A stretch of 52,856 bases of DNA from an uncultured Flavobacteriales bacterium. Lineage in GTDB: Bacteria > Bacteroidota > Bacteroidia > Flavobacteriales_E > Vicingaceae. Below, one piece after another: positions 8,124-16,389 of this stretch. The stretch covers positions 1-52,856 of the forward strand of contig CAJWVX010000005.1 in assembly GCA_913048175.1 (NCBI GenBank). The letters run 5' to 3'. A program made the position numbers and the translations under genes. The number at the start of each line of letters is the position of its first letter. Position 1 is the stretch's first letter. Below the pieces are notes generated by a model. That model was given only the letters and a program-made list of their open reading frames with translations. It had not been told where the DNA came from and did no database searches.

Positions 8124-8888
8124 TTGATTAAAAAAGATACCTTCGGTCAATTCATATTTCTTAAAAAAATAGTTATTCGTGTTTTTGGAGCAATCACTTA
8201 TTTTAGGTATAAAGTAATTAACACGCCTAAAATTATTGGAGCAGAAATTATTAAAGATTTACCTTCAGAAAATATTCTTTTTGTTTCTAATCATCAAACA
8301 TACTATGCTGATGTCTCTTTTATGTTTCATGTAATCCATAGTTCTTTAGATGGCAAACCCAACAAAATAAAATTATGGTCTATACTTAAATGCATGACTA
8401 CTAATTTTTTCTTTGTTGCTGCAGAAGAAACTATGCAAGCAGGTATTCTCCCTAAAATTTTAGGTCTAGCTGGAGCGATAAGTATAAAAAGAACTTGGAG
8501 AGAAGCAGGTAAAGATATTAAAAGAAAAGTAGATAGAAAGGATACTGATAGTATTGAAAAAGCGCTAAAATCAGGTTGGGTAGTTACATTCCCTCAAGGA
8601 ACAACAAAGCCTTATGCTGAAGGAAGAAAAGGAACAGCACATATTATAAAGAACTATAATCCAATAGTAGTTCCAGTTGTTATAAACGGTTTTAGACGTG
8701 CATTTGATAAAAAGGGGTTATTTCTAAAAAAGCGTGGTGTAGAATTACAATTAACTATTAAAGAACCTTTGCAATTGGATTATAGTGATAATGTAGAAAA
8801 TATTCTTTACAAAGTCATGGATTCTATTGAGCAGAGTGAAAAGTTTGAGTGGAGATCTAATGAGTTTGTAAAGTCTGAAAGTGTATAA
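8124..8888 (+). CDS. PlsC-type 1-acylglycerol-3-phosphate acyltransferase
   Basis: A 254-residue lysophospholipid acyltransferase-family protein. Motif I is SNHQTYYAD (His then Asp after five residues, where the textbook motif has four) and the glycerophosphate-binding motif is FPQGTTKPYAEG (Q where most members have E). My recollection is that both variants recur in Bacteroidota homologues, so a divergent clade rather than a broken enzyme is likely. It would acylate lysophosphatidate or a related lipid at the inner membrane. The only workable start is TTG at 8124 (MIKKDTFGQF). It stands alone between the glucosaminidase and a convergent peptidase. Confidence 0.85.
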   Translation: MIKKDTFGQFIFLKKIVIRVFGAITYFRYKVINTPKIIGAEIIKDLPSENILFVSNHQTYYADVSFMFHVIHSSLDGKPNKIKLWSILKCMTTNFFFVAAEETMQAGILPKILGLAGAISIKRTWREAGKDIKRKVDRKDTDSIEKALKSGWVVTFPQGTTKPYAEGRKGTAHIIKNYNPIVVPVVINGFRRAFDKKGLFLKKRGVELQLTIKEPLQLDYSDNVENILYKVMDSIEQSEKFEWRSNEFVKSESV

Positions 8889-8939
8889 AGTTTACCAAGT
8901 CTTGGGTTTACTCGATCTTAATTTTAGATTATCAATTAT

Positions 8940-9911
8940 TTAATCCATCGATTGCATAGGAGAGCTAGATATTTCTACCATCTTAGCGTATTGCTCTGGA
9001 GTTAAATCATTAAAATAGAAATTGACTGGATTTATTTTTTTACCATTTTTTATGACTTCATAATGACAATGAGGTCCAGAGGATTTTCCAGTATTTCCAA
9101 CATAACCAATAACATCACCTCTTTTTACTTTCTGTCCTTCTTTACAATTTATCTTACTCATATGGCCGTAAAGTGTTTTGTAGTTGTATCCATGGTCTAT
9201 TCTAACGCAATAACCATAACCACTTCTCTTTCTTTCTATCTTTGATATTTTACCATTACCTGTAGCGTAAATCGGAGTTCCTGTTTTAGCAGTAAAGTCC
9301 ATTCCATGGTGCATCTTTCTTACTTTGTATTGTGGATCAATTCTATAGCCATAGCCACTTGCCATTCTCTTTAAATCTTTATTAGAAACTGGTTGGATAG
9401 CTGGTAGTGCAGCTAGCATTTCTTCTTTCTTTTTAGCCATTTCAAAAACTTCATCAAAAGATTTTGATTGAATGTAAAGTTGCTTAGAAAGCTTATCTAA
9501 CTTTTCAGCAGTTTTAATAATTAACTCAGAATCATTATAGCCTTCCAATTCTTTATAACGATTAATTCCTCCAAAACCAGCTGTTCTAATTTCTTCGGCA
9601 ATTGGTTCTGCTTCAAAAATTACACGATAAATGTTATCATCTCTATGTTGTACATCCTCTAAAACGGTAGCTAATTGTACTAGCTTTTTATCCAATATGT
9701 TGAATTGAGAAAGCATTTGAGCATTATCCCTTTTCAATTGTTTCTCTTTTGGAGAATCAATAAATGTGTAGGTTAGACCATAAATAAGAACTCCAAATAC
9801 TAATCCAGCGCCCAAAAAAGTAAGGGATTTAAAAATCTTCTTTCTTAAAGTAAGCTCGATTTTGTCGTAGCTTAATGTATGTGGATTATATCTATATTTT
9901 GCTTTAGCCAT
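8940..9911 (-). CDS. M23-family peptidoglycan peptidase, membrane anchored
   Basis: A 323-residue protein starting MAKAKYRYNPHTLSYDKI, a characteristic opening in Bacteroidota. One membrane helix lies at about residues 33-54, then a coiled-coil-like stretch (about 60-190), then an M23 endopeptidase domain with zinc ligands in HHGMDF near 215 and GPHCHYEV near 295, plus TLYGHMSK. It should cut peptide crosslinks or act as an activator like EnvC/NlpD in the periplasm. An in-frame ATG 21 codons upstream exists, but a good -7 promoter element (9938-9945) falls inside that extension. It is divergent from alaS. Confidence 0.9.
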   Translation of the reverse strand: MAKAKYRYNPHTLSYDKIELTLRKKIFKSLTFLGAGLVFGVLIYGLTYTFIDSPKEKQLKRDNAQMLSQFNILDKKLVQLATVLEDVQHRDDNIYRVIFEAEPIAEEIRTAGFGGINRYKELEGYNDSELIIKTAEKLDKLSKQLYIQSKSFDEVFEMAKKKEEMLAALPAIQPVSNKDLKRMASGYGYRIDPQYKVRKMHHGMDFTAKTGTPIYATGNGKISKIERKRSGYGYCVRIDHGYNYKTLYGHMSKINCKEGQKVKRGDVIGYVGNTGKSSGPHCHYEVIKNGKKINPVNFYFNDLTPEQYAKMVEISSSPMQSMD

Positions 9912-9937
9912 TAAAGGAATTATCCTAATTTTGGTGT

Positions 9938-9945
9938 CAAAATTA
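9938..9945 (-). promoter_or_regulatory. Putative -7 element for the M23 peptidase gene
   Basis: Read on the minus strand this is TAATTTTG, a perfect TAnnTTTG, 26 bases upstream of the ATG at 9911. A -33 TTG is not clear. Confidence 0.4.
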
Positions 9946-10010
9946 AACATTTTTAGATAATAACCTTTTGGCATAAGCCTGTTAACGGTTATTTAACAAC
10001 TTTTAGCAGT

Positions 10011-12785
10011 ATGGTTTCAAGCGATATTAGAAGCAAATTTTTAGAGTTTTTTAAAAGTAAAGAACACCAAATAGTTGCATCAGCACCAATGGTAGTAAAG
10101 AACGATCCTACCTTAATGTTTACTAATGCAGGGATGAATCAGTTTAAAGATTTGTTTTTAGGAAATTCTGAAGTAAAACAAGCTCGACTTACTGATACTC
10201 AAAAATGTTTAAGAGTTTCTGGTAAACATAATGATTTAGAAGAGGTTGGAGTGGATACTTACCACCACACCATGTTTGAAATGCTAGGGAACTGGAGTTT
10301 TGGAAATTACTTTAAAAAAGAAGCAATAGAGTGGGCTTGGGAGTTGTTGGTAGATGTTTATGGTATAGATAAAAACAAACTTTATTTTACTGTTTTCGAA
10401 GGAGATGAAGCGGATGGAACTGATTTAGATCAAGAAGCTTATGATTTATGGAAAACTATTTTAGAAAAGAATGGATTAACTACTGATAAAATCATTAAAG
10501 CAAATAAAAAGGATAACTTTTGGGAGATGGGAGATGTTGGACCATGTGGTCCATGTTCCGAAATCCATGTGGATTTAAGAAGTGATGAGGAAATTAAAAA
10601 AGTCCCTGGTTTAGATTTAGTGAATGAAGATCATCCTCAGGTTGTTGAGATTTGGAATCTGGTCTTTATGGAATTTAACAGAATGTCTAATAGAGATTTG
10701 AAGCCTTTACCTGCTAAACATGTTGATACTGGAATGGGCTTTGAGCGTTTAGCAATGGTATTGCAAAACAAAAAATCTAATTATGATACAGATGTTTTCG
10801 GGCCTTTAATTGATAAGATTTCTGAAATTTCTGGAGTAAAATATGAATACACCTTAGATGTCTCAGTTAAAACAGATGTTGCAATTCGTGTTATTGCAGA
10901 TCACGTTAGAGCAGTTGCTTTTTCTATTGCAGATGGTCAATTACCATCTAATACTGGAGCAGGTTATGTAATTCGTAGAATTTTAAGAAGAGGTATTCGT
11001 TATGGATATAGTTTTTTAGATATTAAAGAACCATTTATTAATCAGTTGGTTGAGGTTCTGGTAGATCAAATGGGAGATTTCTTTCCAGAATTGAAAGCAC
11101 AACAAGATATTATTACTAAGGTTATTAGAGAGGAAGAGGATAGTTTTTTAAGAACATTGGCAAAAGGAATTCAGCGTTTTGAGATCTACTTAGCATCAGC
11201 AAATGATAAAACGATAGACGGAAAATTTGCTTTTGAATTGTACGATACTTTTGGATTTCCGATTGATTTAACAGAACTACTCGCATTAGAAAAAGACTTT
11301 CATGTTGATATGCCAGGGTTTACGGAAGAGCTACTAAAACAAAAAGAAAGATCTAGAGCAGCAACAAAAATTGAAACTACAGATTGGGTAGAGCTAAGAG
11401 AAGATGATGTTGAAGAATTTATTGGTTATGATTATACCGAAGCTGATATCTTTATTACAAGATATAGAAAGGTTTCTGCTAAGGGAGAAGACTTTTATCA
11501 GTTGGTATTTAACTTAACTCCTTTTTATCCAGAAGGTGGTGGTCAAATCGGAGATATTGGTTACATTGAATTTAATGACGAGAAAATTGAAATTTTTGAT
11601 ACCAAGAAAGAGAATAATTTAATTGTACATTTTGCTAAAGAATTACCTACAAATGTAAATGCAGAGTTTATTGCTGTTGTTGATGATAGCGTTAGAGACT
11701 TAACTGCTCGTAATCATACTGCTACACATTTAATGCACCAAGCTTTACGCGAGGTTTTAGGTACTCATGTTGAACAAAAAGGATCATTAGTAAATTCAGA
11801 ATATTTACGTTTCGATTTTTCTCATTTCCAGAAAGTGACTGATGAAGAATTGGCTAAAATTGAAAATTTAGTAAATAGTAGAATTCAAGAAAATTTTGAA
11901 ATTAACGAATACAGAGCAATCCCAATTAAAATAGCGGAAGAAAAAGGCGCTATGATGTTGTTTGGAGAAAAATACGGAGATGTTGTTCGCATGATTGAGT
12001 TCGGAGAATCGAGAGAGCTTTGTGGAGGAATTCATGTTGAGGCTACTGCAGAAATAGAATTATTTAAAGTAAAGTCAGAAGGTTCTGTAGCTTCTGGTAT
12101 TAGAAGAATAGAGGCTGTTACATCTAATGGTGCAGGGTTGTTCTTAAAAGAGAAGATTGAAGTTTTAGATAAAAATGATGCAGCTCAATTTGTTCCCGAT
12201 TTAAAAGTTAAATTAGAATCATTACGGTCTGATTTTACAGAACAATATAAAATGATAACGGAACTGTTACCAATTGAGAGTTCTCAAAACGATAAAAAAG
12301 CAGATATCAATAGTGCTATCACAGCTTTAACTAAAATTAAAGTGAGTAAAGATATTATTGATGCTTTAATGGCTAAGAAGAAGGCACTTTCTAAGGCTGG
12401 TAAAAAAGACAATGCTGCTCAAATCGGAATTGTTAAAGAAGAATTACTTGCTAATATTCAAACAATTGATGGGGTTAATGTTATCGCTCAAAAAATTGAA
12501 TTAGATGATAGTGGAGCTATTAAGGATCTGGCATTTCAATTAAAAGCGCAATTAGAAAATATGTATCTAGTATTAGGAGCTGAGGTTAATGGTAAACCAA
12601 ACCTTACGATTATAGTTTCTGAAGAATTATCTAAAGCGAAAGATTTACATGCAGGAAACATTATTAGAGAAGCTGCTAAAGAAATGCGAGGCGGAGGAGG
12701 TGGTCAGCCATTCTACGCAACTGCAGGTGGAAGTAATTTAGAGGGAATTGAAGCAGCTATTGAAAAAGCGAAGAGTTTTTTATAA
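10011..12785 (+). CDS. alaS: Alanyl-tRNA synthetase
   Basis: A 924-residue class II synthetase charging tRNA-Ala. The catalytic domain starts SSDIRSKFLEFFKSKEH with TFTNAGMNQFKD-type motif 1 (MFTNAGMNQF), HHTMFEMLGNWSFG and GFERLAMVLQ. The editing domain has HTATHLMH (His569) and CGGIHV (Cys671), its zinc ligands. The C-terminal C-Ala domain ends GGGGGQPFYATAGG. It is about 48 residues longer than the 876-residue E. coli enzyme. The extra length appears to lie in the linker between the editing domain and C-Ala (about residues 715-830), where KKALSKAGKKDNAAQIG is not a block I recognise. Divergent from the M23 gene. Confidence 0.97.
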   Translation: MVSSDIRSKFLEFFKSKEHQIVASAPMVVKNDPTLMFTNAGMNQFKDLFLGNSEVKQARLTDTQKCLRVSGKHNDLEEVGVDTYHHTMFEMLGNWSFGNYFKKEAIEWAWELLVDVYGIDKNKLYFTVFEGDEADGTDLDQEAYDLWKTILEKNGLTTDKIIKANKKDNFWEMGDVGPCGPCSEIHVDLRSDEEIKKVPGLDLVNEDHPQVVEIWNLVFMEFNRMSNRDLKPLPAKHVDTGMGFERLAMVLQNKKSNYDTDVFGPLIDKISEISGVKYEYTLDVSVKTDVAIRVIADHVRAVAFSIADGQLPSNTGAGYVIRRILRRGIRYGYSFLDIKEPFINQLVEVLVDQMGDFFPELKAQQDIITKVIREEEDSFLRTLAKGIQRFEIYLASANDKTIDGKFAFELYDTFGFPIDLTELLALEKDFHVDMPGFTEELLKQKERSRAATKIETTDWVELREDDVEEFIGYDYTEADIFITRYRKVSAKGEDFYQLVFNLTPFYPEGGGQIGDIGYIEFNDEKIEIFDTKKENNLIVHFAKELPTNVNAEFIAVVDDSVRDLTARNHTATHLMHQALREVLGTHVEQKGSLVNSEYLRFDFSHFQKVTDEELAKIENLVNSRIQENFEINEYRAIPIKIAEEKGAMMLFGEKYGDVVRMIEFGESRELCGGIHVEATAEIELFKVKSEGSVASGIRRIEAVTSNGAGLFLKEKIEVLDKNDAAQFVPDLKVKLESLRSDFTEQYKMITELLPIESSQNDKKADINSAITALTKIKVSKDIIDALMAKKKALSKAGKKDNAAQIGIVKEELLANIQTIDGVNVIAQKIELDDSGAIKDLAFQLKAQLENMYLVLGAEVNGKPNLTIIVSEELSKAKDLHAGNIIREAAKEMRGGGGGQPFYATAGGSNLEGIEAAIEKAKSFL

Positions 12786-12816
12786 TAAAAGAACATTATC
12801 GTTGCAACAAAATAAT

Positions 12817-12836
12817 TTCATCCTGAGCTTGTTGAA
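12817..12836. repeat. Scrap of a dispersed repeat
   Basis: TTCATCCTGAGCTTGTTGAA resembles the start of a common dispersed non-coding repeat (TTCATTCTGAGCTTGTCGAA type). It has no partner arm here, so it is probably a remnant. Confidence 0.35.
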
Positions 12837-12948
12837 TTATAGGTGTTGATTTGAAGCAAATTCAGTTAATAAAAGTTAAATATTTCAAACTTACAATAAA
12901 GGTAACTTTTAGTTCGTTGTTCGATTCATTATTGAATTTGATACTATT

Positions 12949-13389
12949 ATGAAGAGATTACTCGGCTGTGTAGCTATTTTGTGTTTTATTAGCTGCAATT
13001 CATCATCTAACAATTTTGAGTTGTGCGGAGGAGGATTGCAACCTTATTACCGAACTGGACTCAGTTATGAAGGTGAATTTTATGCAATAAAAAAACATTT
13101 TAAGACCAATTATAAAGCTATAAATACTGGTGAAAATTCAGGGATTGTTAAAATACGATTTCATGTAAATTGTAAAGGAGAGACTGGTAATTATAAATTA
13201 GAGGCTTATAGTTTTGATTATGAATTGATTGAAATGAATAGTGAAATAACAAACCAGTTTCTTGAGTTAACCAAAGGCTTAAAAAAATGGATTCCGGGAA
13301 AAGATGAAGCTGGTGAAGCCGTTAATAGTCATAAGTTTTTTGCCTTTAAAATTGTTGAAGGACAGTTAACAGAAATTCTGCCTAAATGA
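12949..13389 (+). CDS. Lipoprotein with TonB-C-terminal-like domain (unit 1)
   Basis: A 146-residue protein. A lipoprotein signal precedes a lipobox (LCFISC, Cys16). The rest resembles an isolated TonB C-terminal fold: GIVKIRFHVNCKGETG, then KKWIPGKDEAGEAV and a final strand HKFFAFKIVEG, matching the family's GxVxVxFxVxxxG and WxPGxxxGxxV blocks. There is no TonB transmembrane helix or proline linker, so it is not a classical energy transducer. It overlaps the next gene by four bases (ATGA) and is a paralogue of the gene at 14394. I recognise the fold pattern but no specific function. Confidence 0.7.
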   Translation: MKRLLGCVAILCFISCNSSSNNFELCGGGLQPYYRTGLSYEGEFYAIKKHFKTNYKAINTGENSGIVKIRFHVNCKGETGNYKLEAYSFDYELIEMNSEITNQFLELTKGLKKWIPGKDEAGEAVNSHKFFAFKIVEGQLTEILPK

Positions 13390-14237
13390 GTGTTAAAGTC
13401 AGAAGAATAAGGAAGTGGCTAAAATGGTTCTTCATAACTATTGGTTCTTTTTTAGGACTGATAATTATCTTGGCTATCGTATATAATCAGCTTACATTTA
13501 GACTGTTATTAGGTTTGGGGTCTATGGATATGTATAATGGAAATAACGAACGAGGGAATGAAATAATGACGTATGCATTTTCTCACATTGAAAATCCTGG
13601 TGGAGAAACTTTTCATGCAATGTCTGTTCAGAATACTAAAAATGGAAACTACAATATTGCTATAGAGGCATTAGAAAAAGCTGTAAAATTAGAACCTGAA
13701 GATGGTTCGGCTTATTATGGATGGGTATTGTTATATTATTACAGAGATTACGAAAAAGCGTTGTCAGTCTTAGAGCAATGTGATGCTTATACTCCTGGTT
13801 TTTCGGATGCTCCAATGGGGGATGATATTCATTATTTAAAAGGATTGTGTCATTTTCAGATGAAACATTATCAAACAGCATTAGATGAATTTGATATTTA
13901 TATCAATAATATGGCAAGAACACACGGAGAAGGTTTTGTGAACGTTTATACTTTTATCCAAAAAGGTAGATGTTTAAAAGCGTTGGGAAGGTTTGATGAG
14001 TCTATTTTGTCATATAAAAAAGCAATAAAGTATTATAAAAAATGTACTGAAGCGTATTATTTTATGGGATTAACTCAGTTAGAAATGAATGAGAAGGATA
14101 GTGCTTGTTTGAATTTTAATTTTGCTTTAGATTTAATTAAAAAAGGGCATAAAAGCTCTGATACTTATGTGGAGTATTTCCATGAAATTTATACATTGGA
14201 AATAGAACGTAGTATTAGTGAATCTTGTGAAAAGTGA
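13386..14237 (+). CDS. TPR protein with N-terminal membrane anchor (unit 1)
   Basis: A 283-residue protein with one transmembrane helix (about residues 13-34, WFFITIGSFLGLIIILAIVY) and then four or more tetratricopeptide repeats (about 60-270), for example NYNIAIEALEKAVKLEPEDG and RFDESILSYKKAIKYYKKC. The repeat domain should face the periplasm. It is translationally coupled to the TonB-like lipoprotein before it. The body is strongly similar to the protein at 14858: both share LLYYYRDYEK, SDAPMGxDIHYLKGLCH, VYTFxQKGRCLK and EAYYFMGLTQLEMN. It is probably a scaffold for the co-transcribed partner. Exact function unknown. Confidence 0.8.
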   Translation: MSVKVRRIRKWLKWFFITIGSFLGLIIILAIVYNQLTFRLLLGLGSMDMYNGNNERGNEIMTYAFSHIENPGGETFHAMSVQNTKNGNYNIAIEALEKAVKLEPEDGSAYYGWVLLYYYRDYEKALSVLEQCDAYTPGFSDAPMGDDIHYLKGLCHFQMKHYQTALDEFDIYINNMARTHGEGFVNVYTFIQKGRCLKALGRFDESILSYKKAIKYYKKCTEAYYFMGLTQLEMNEKDSACLNFNFALDLIKKGHKSSDTYVEYFHEIYTLEIERSISESCEK

Positions 14238-14393
14238 TAATAATACTTTTGTTTGACAGAGAGTGAAATCATCCTAATGAAATGTTAAATGTTGTTAGAA
14301 GCTTGTTAATTAACCGTTAAAGACTCAAACTACTCAATAAACCCTTACTAAGTTCGTGCTTTCAATCTTGTTGAATTAAACAACATTTAAAGT

Positions 14394-14855
14394 ATGCTAA
14401 AAACTGGTTTTATAATTTGTGGACTCATCTGTTCGAGTTTCCTCTTTTCACAAGAAAAAGATACCACTTTTAAACTTTGTGATAGTGTTGATACTTGGCC
14501 TTATTATTATCCAGAATTAACAATTAAAGGAAATTTTTGGGAGGTTAAAAAGCATTACAATACTGAATACCCTCTTAGCTTATTTCAAAATCTAAAAAAT
14601 AACACGGGAATAATTACAGTTCAGTTTAAAGTAAACTGTAAAGGTGAAATGGGAGATTTTTCTACTCAGCAATGCGATTTTACCTACAAGCCAAATAGTG
14701 TGGATAAACGGATTAAAGATTTTTTTGTGTCGAAAACTAAAACATTAACTGGCTGGATTCCTGGTAAAGATGAAGAGGGTAATATTGTTAATCACCATAA
14801 GTTTTTTTCTTTTAGAATTAAAGAAGGAGCACTTATTCAAATTCTTCCTAAATAA
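14394..14855 (+). CDS. Periplasmic TonB-C-terminal-like protein (unit 2)
   Basis: A 153-residue paralogue of the gene at 12949. The shared blocks are GIITVQFKVNCKGEMG, LTGWIPGKDEEGNIV and HKFFSFRIKEGALIQILPK. Here the N-terminus is an ordinary signal peptide (MLKTGFIICGLICSSFLFSQ) without a convincing lipobox at the cleavage point, so the mature protein is probably soluble in the periplasm, unlike unit 1. It is two bases from the following TPR gene. Function unknown. Confidence 0.7.
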   Translation: MLKTGFIICGLICSSFLFSQEKDTTFKLCDSVDTWPYYYPELTIKGNFWEVKKHYNTEYPLSLFQNLKNNTGIITVQFKVNCKGEMGDFSTQQCDFTYKPNSVDKRIKDFFVSKTKTLTGWIPGKDEEGNIVNHHKFFSFRIKEGALIQILPK

Positions 14856-14857
14856 TT

Positions 14858-15745
14858 ATGAGAAACATTATTTTACTTTCAATAATTATTTTATTGTTAA
14901 GCTCTTGTTTTGAAAATGAGATACAAGCTCAATCTATAAAAGAAGAATATGATATTCAACCATATCTACTTAGGTTAGATTCTGCGGGATACGATATTGC
15001 TGATGATACATTAATGTTTCGAATTGGATATCAAATAAACTATATCGGAAAATTTGATAAAGGAAATGCTTTAATAGAATATGCCTTGTCTAAAAGAGAC
15101 TCTGTAGGTGCTCATGATTTTCAATCTTGGTCAGTTCTTAATTCAAAAAACGGTAATTATGCTATTGCTGTAGAGAGGTTAGAAAAGGCAATAGAAATGG
15201 ATTTTGCAGAAGAGGCCGGCTATTATGGATGGTTGCTCTTGTATTATTATCGTGATTATGAAAAGTCGTTGACCATATTAGAAAAATATGATGCCTTAAC
15301 TCCTGATTTTTCTGATGCTCCTATGGGAGAAGATATTCATTACTTAAAAGGTTTGTGTCACATGCAAATGAATCATTATGAAAAAGCGATAGCTGAATTC
15401 GATACCTATATCAATAATTTAGCAGCAACACATGGAGAGGATTTTGTGGATGTGTATACTTTTGTTCAAAAAGGAAGGTGCTTAAAAGTATTAGGACGAC
15501 ACGATGAAGCTATATTATCTTATAAAAAAGCGGTTAAGTATGATGGGGAGTGTTCTGAAGCTTATTATTTTATGGGATTAACTCAGTTAGAGATGAATAA
15601 GAAGGGTGTTGCTTGTACTAATTTTAATATAGCTTTAGATTTAATAAAAAAGGGAAATAAAAGTTCTGACGGTTACGTAGAATATTTCCATGAAATATAT
15701 CCACAACAAATAGAATTAAGTATTACAGAATATTGTAAAGATTAA
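14858..15745 (+). CDS. TPR lipoprotein (unit 2)
   Basis: A 295-residue paralogue of the protein at 13386. It begins with a lipoprotein signal (ILLLSSC, Cys17) instead of a transmembrane helix. The TPR region (about residues 75-285) is closely similar, including AGYYGWLLLYYYRDYEKSL, SDAPMGEDIHYLKGLCH and GRHDEAILSYKKAVKY. It probably forms a complex with the TonB-like protein encoded just upstream. There is no enzymatic motif. The pair was evidently duplicated as a unit and then diverged mainly in how each partner is anchored. Confidence 0.8.
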   Translation: MRNIILLSIIILLLSSCFENEIQAQSIKEEYDIQPYLLRLDSAGYDIADDTLMFRIGYQINYIGKFDKGNALIEYALSKRDSVGAHDFQSWSVLNSKNGNYAIAVERLEKAIEMDFAEEAGYYGWLLLYYYRDYEKSLTILEKYDALTPDFSDAPMGEDIHYLKGLCHMQMNHYEKAIAEFDTYINNLAATHGEDFVDVYTFVQKGRCLKVLGRHDEAILSYKKAVKYDGECSEAYYFMGLTQLEMNKKGVACTNFNIALDLIKKGNKSSDGYVEYFHEIYPQQIELSITEYCKD

Positions 15746-15881
15746 TGGCTTGCAAATTTAAGTAAAGCTCTTTTAGGTTTAAAAGAACTCGTTATGTCGA
15801 TGGTATATAGGCTGCTATCTAAAAATCGAAGAGTTTTTTGATTTAAATACTTACTTTAGTCGTCCTTAAAAAAGCATTAAG

Positions 15882-16385
15882 TTGATTAAAAAGTTTTCTT
15901 TTCTTGTTTTAACAATTTCATTGTTAAGTTTTTCAATGCATAAGTATTATGTTTCTATTACAGAAGCGGAATATAATGTGGAAAGTAAAACTTTTGAAAT
16001 ATCGGTTAAGTTTATTGGACATGATTTAGAAAGAGCAATTTCCGATGCAGGTGCACCTGATTTGTATTTGGGAACTGAAAAAGAAAATGAAAAATCAGAC
16101 CATTATATCAATAAATATATCAATCAACGGTTTCATATGGTAGTTGATGGGGTAAGCTTGAATTATAAATTTATTGGAAAAGAGATTGGTAATGATGATT
16201 TTCTTTATTGTTTCTTAGAATCAAATAAAATTGAGGTACCTAAAAAAGTAACAATCAAAAACACTTTATTAACAGAGATGTTTAGCGGTCAGTCAAACAC
16301 CGTCTATTTAACTGTTGGTGATCAAAAAGTGAATTATCAATTAAACAAAAGTAATGTGAGCGAAACTCACGAGCTTAAGAAGTAG
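15882..16385 (+). CDS. DUF6702-like exported protein
   Basis: A 167-residue protein with a short signal peptide (MIKKFSFLVLTISLLSFS) followed by MHKYYVSITEAEYN. This HKYYVSxTExEYN opening and the ISVKFIGHDLE block are typical of the DUF6702 family found beside M1 aminopeptidases in Bacteroidota. The start is TTG at 15882; no ATG precedes the signal sequence. It lies four bases before the M1 peptidase, so the two are probably one operon. Function unknown, likely periplasmic. Confidence 0.75.
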   Translation: MIKKFSFLVLTISLLSFSMHKYYVSITEAEYNVESKTFEISVKFIGHDLERAISDAGAPDLYLGTEKENEKSDHYINKYINQRFHMVVDGVSLNYKFIGKEIGNDDFLYCFLESNKIEVPKKVTIKNTLLTEMFSGQSNTVYLTVGDQKVNYQLNKSNVSETHELKK

Positions 16386-16389
16386 AACT

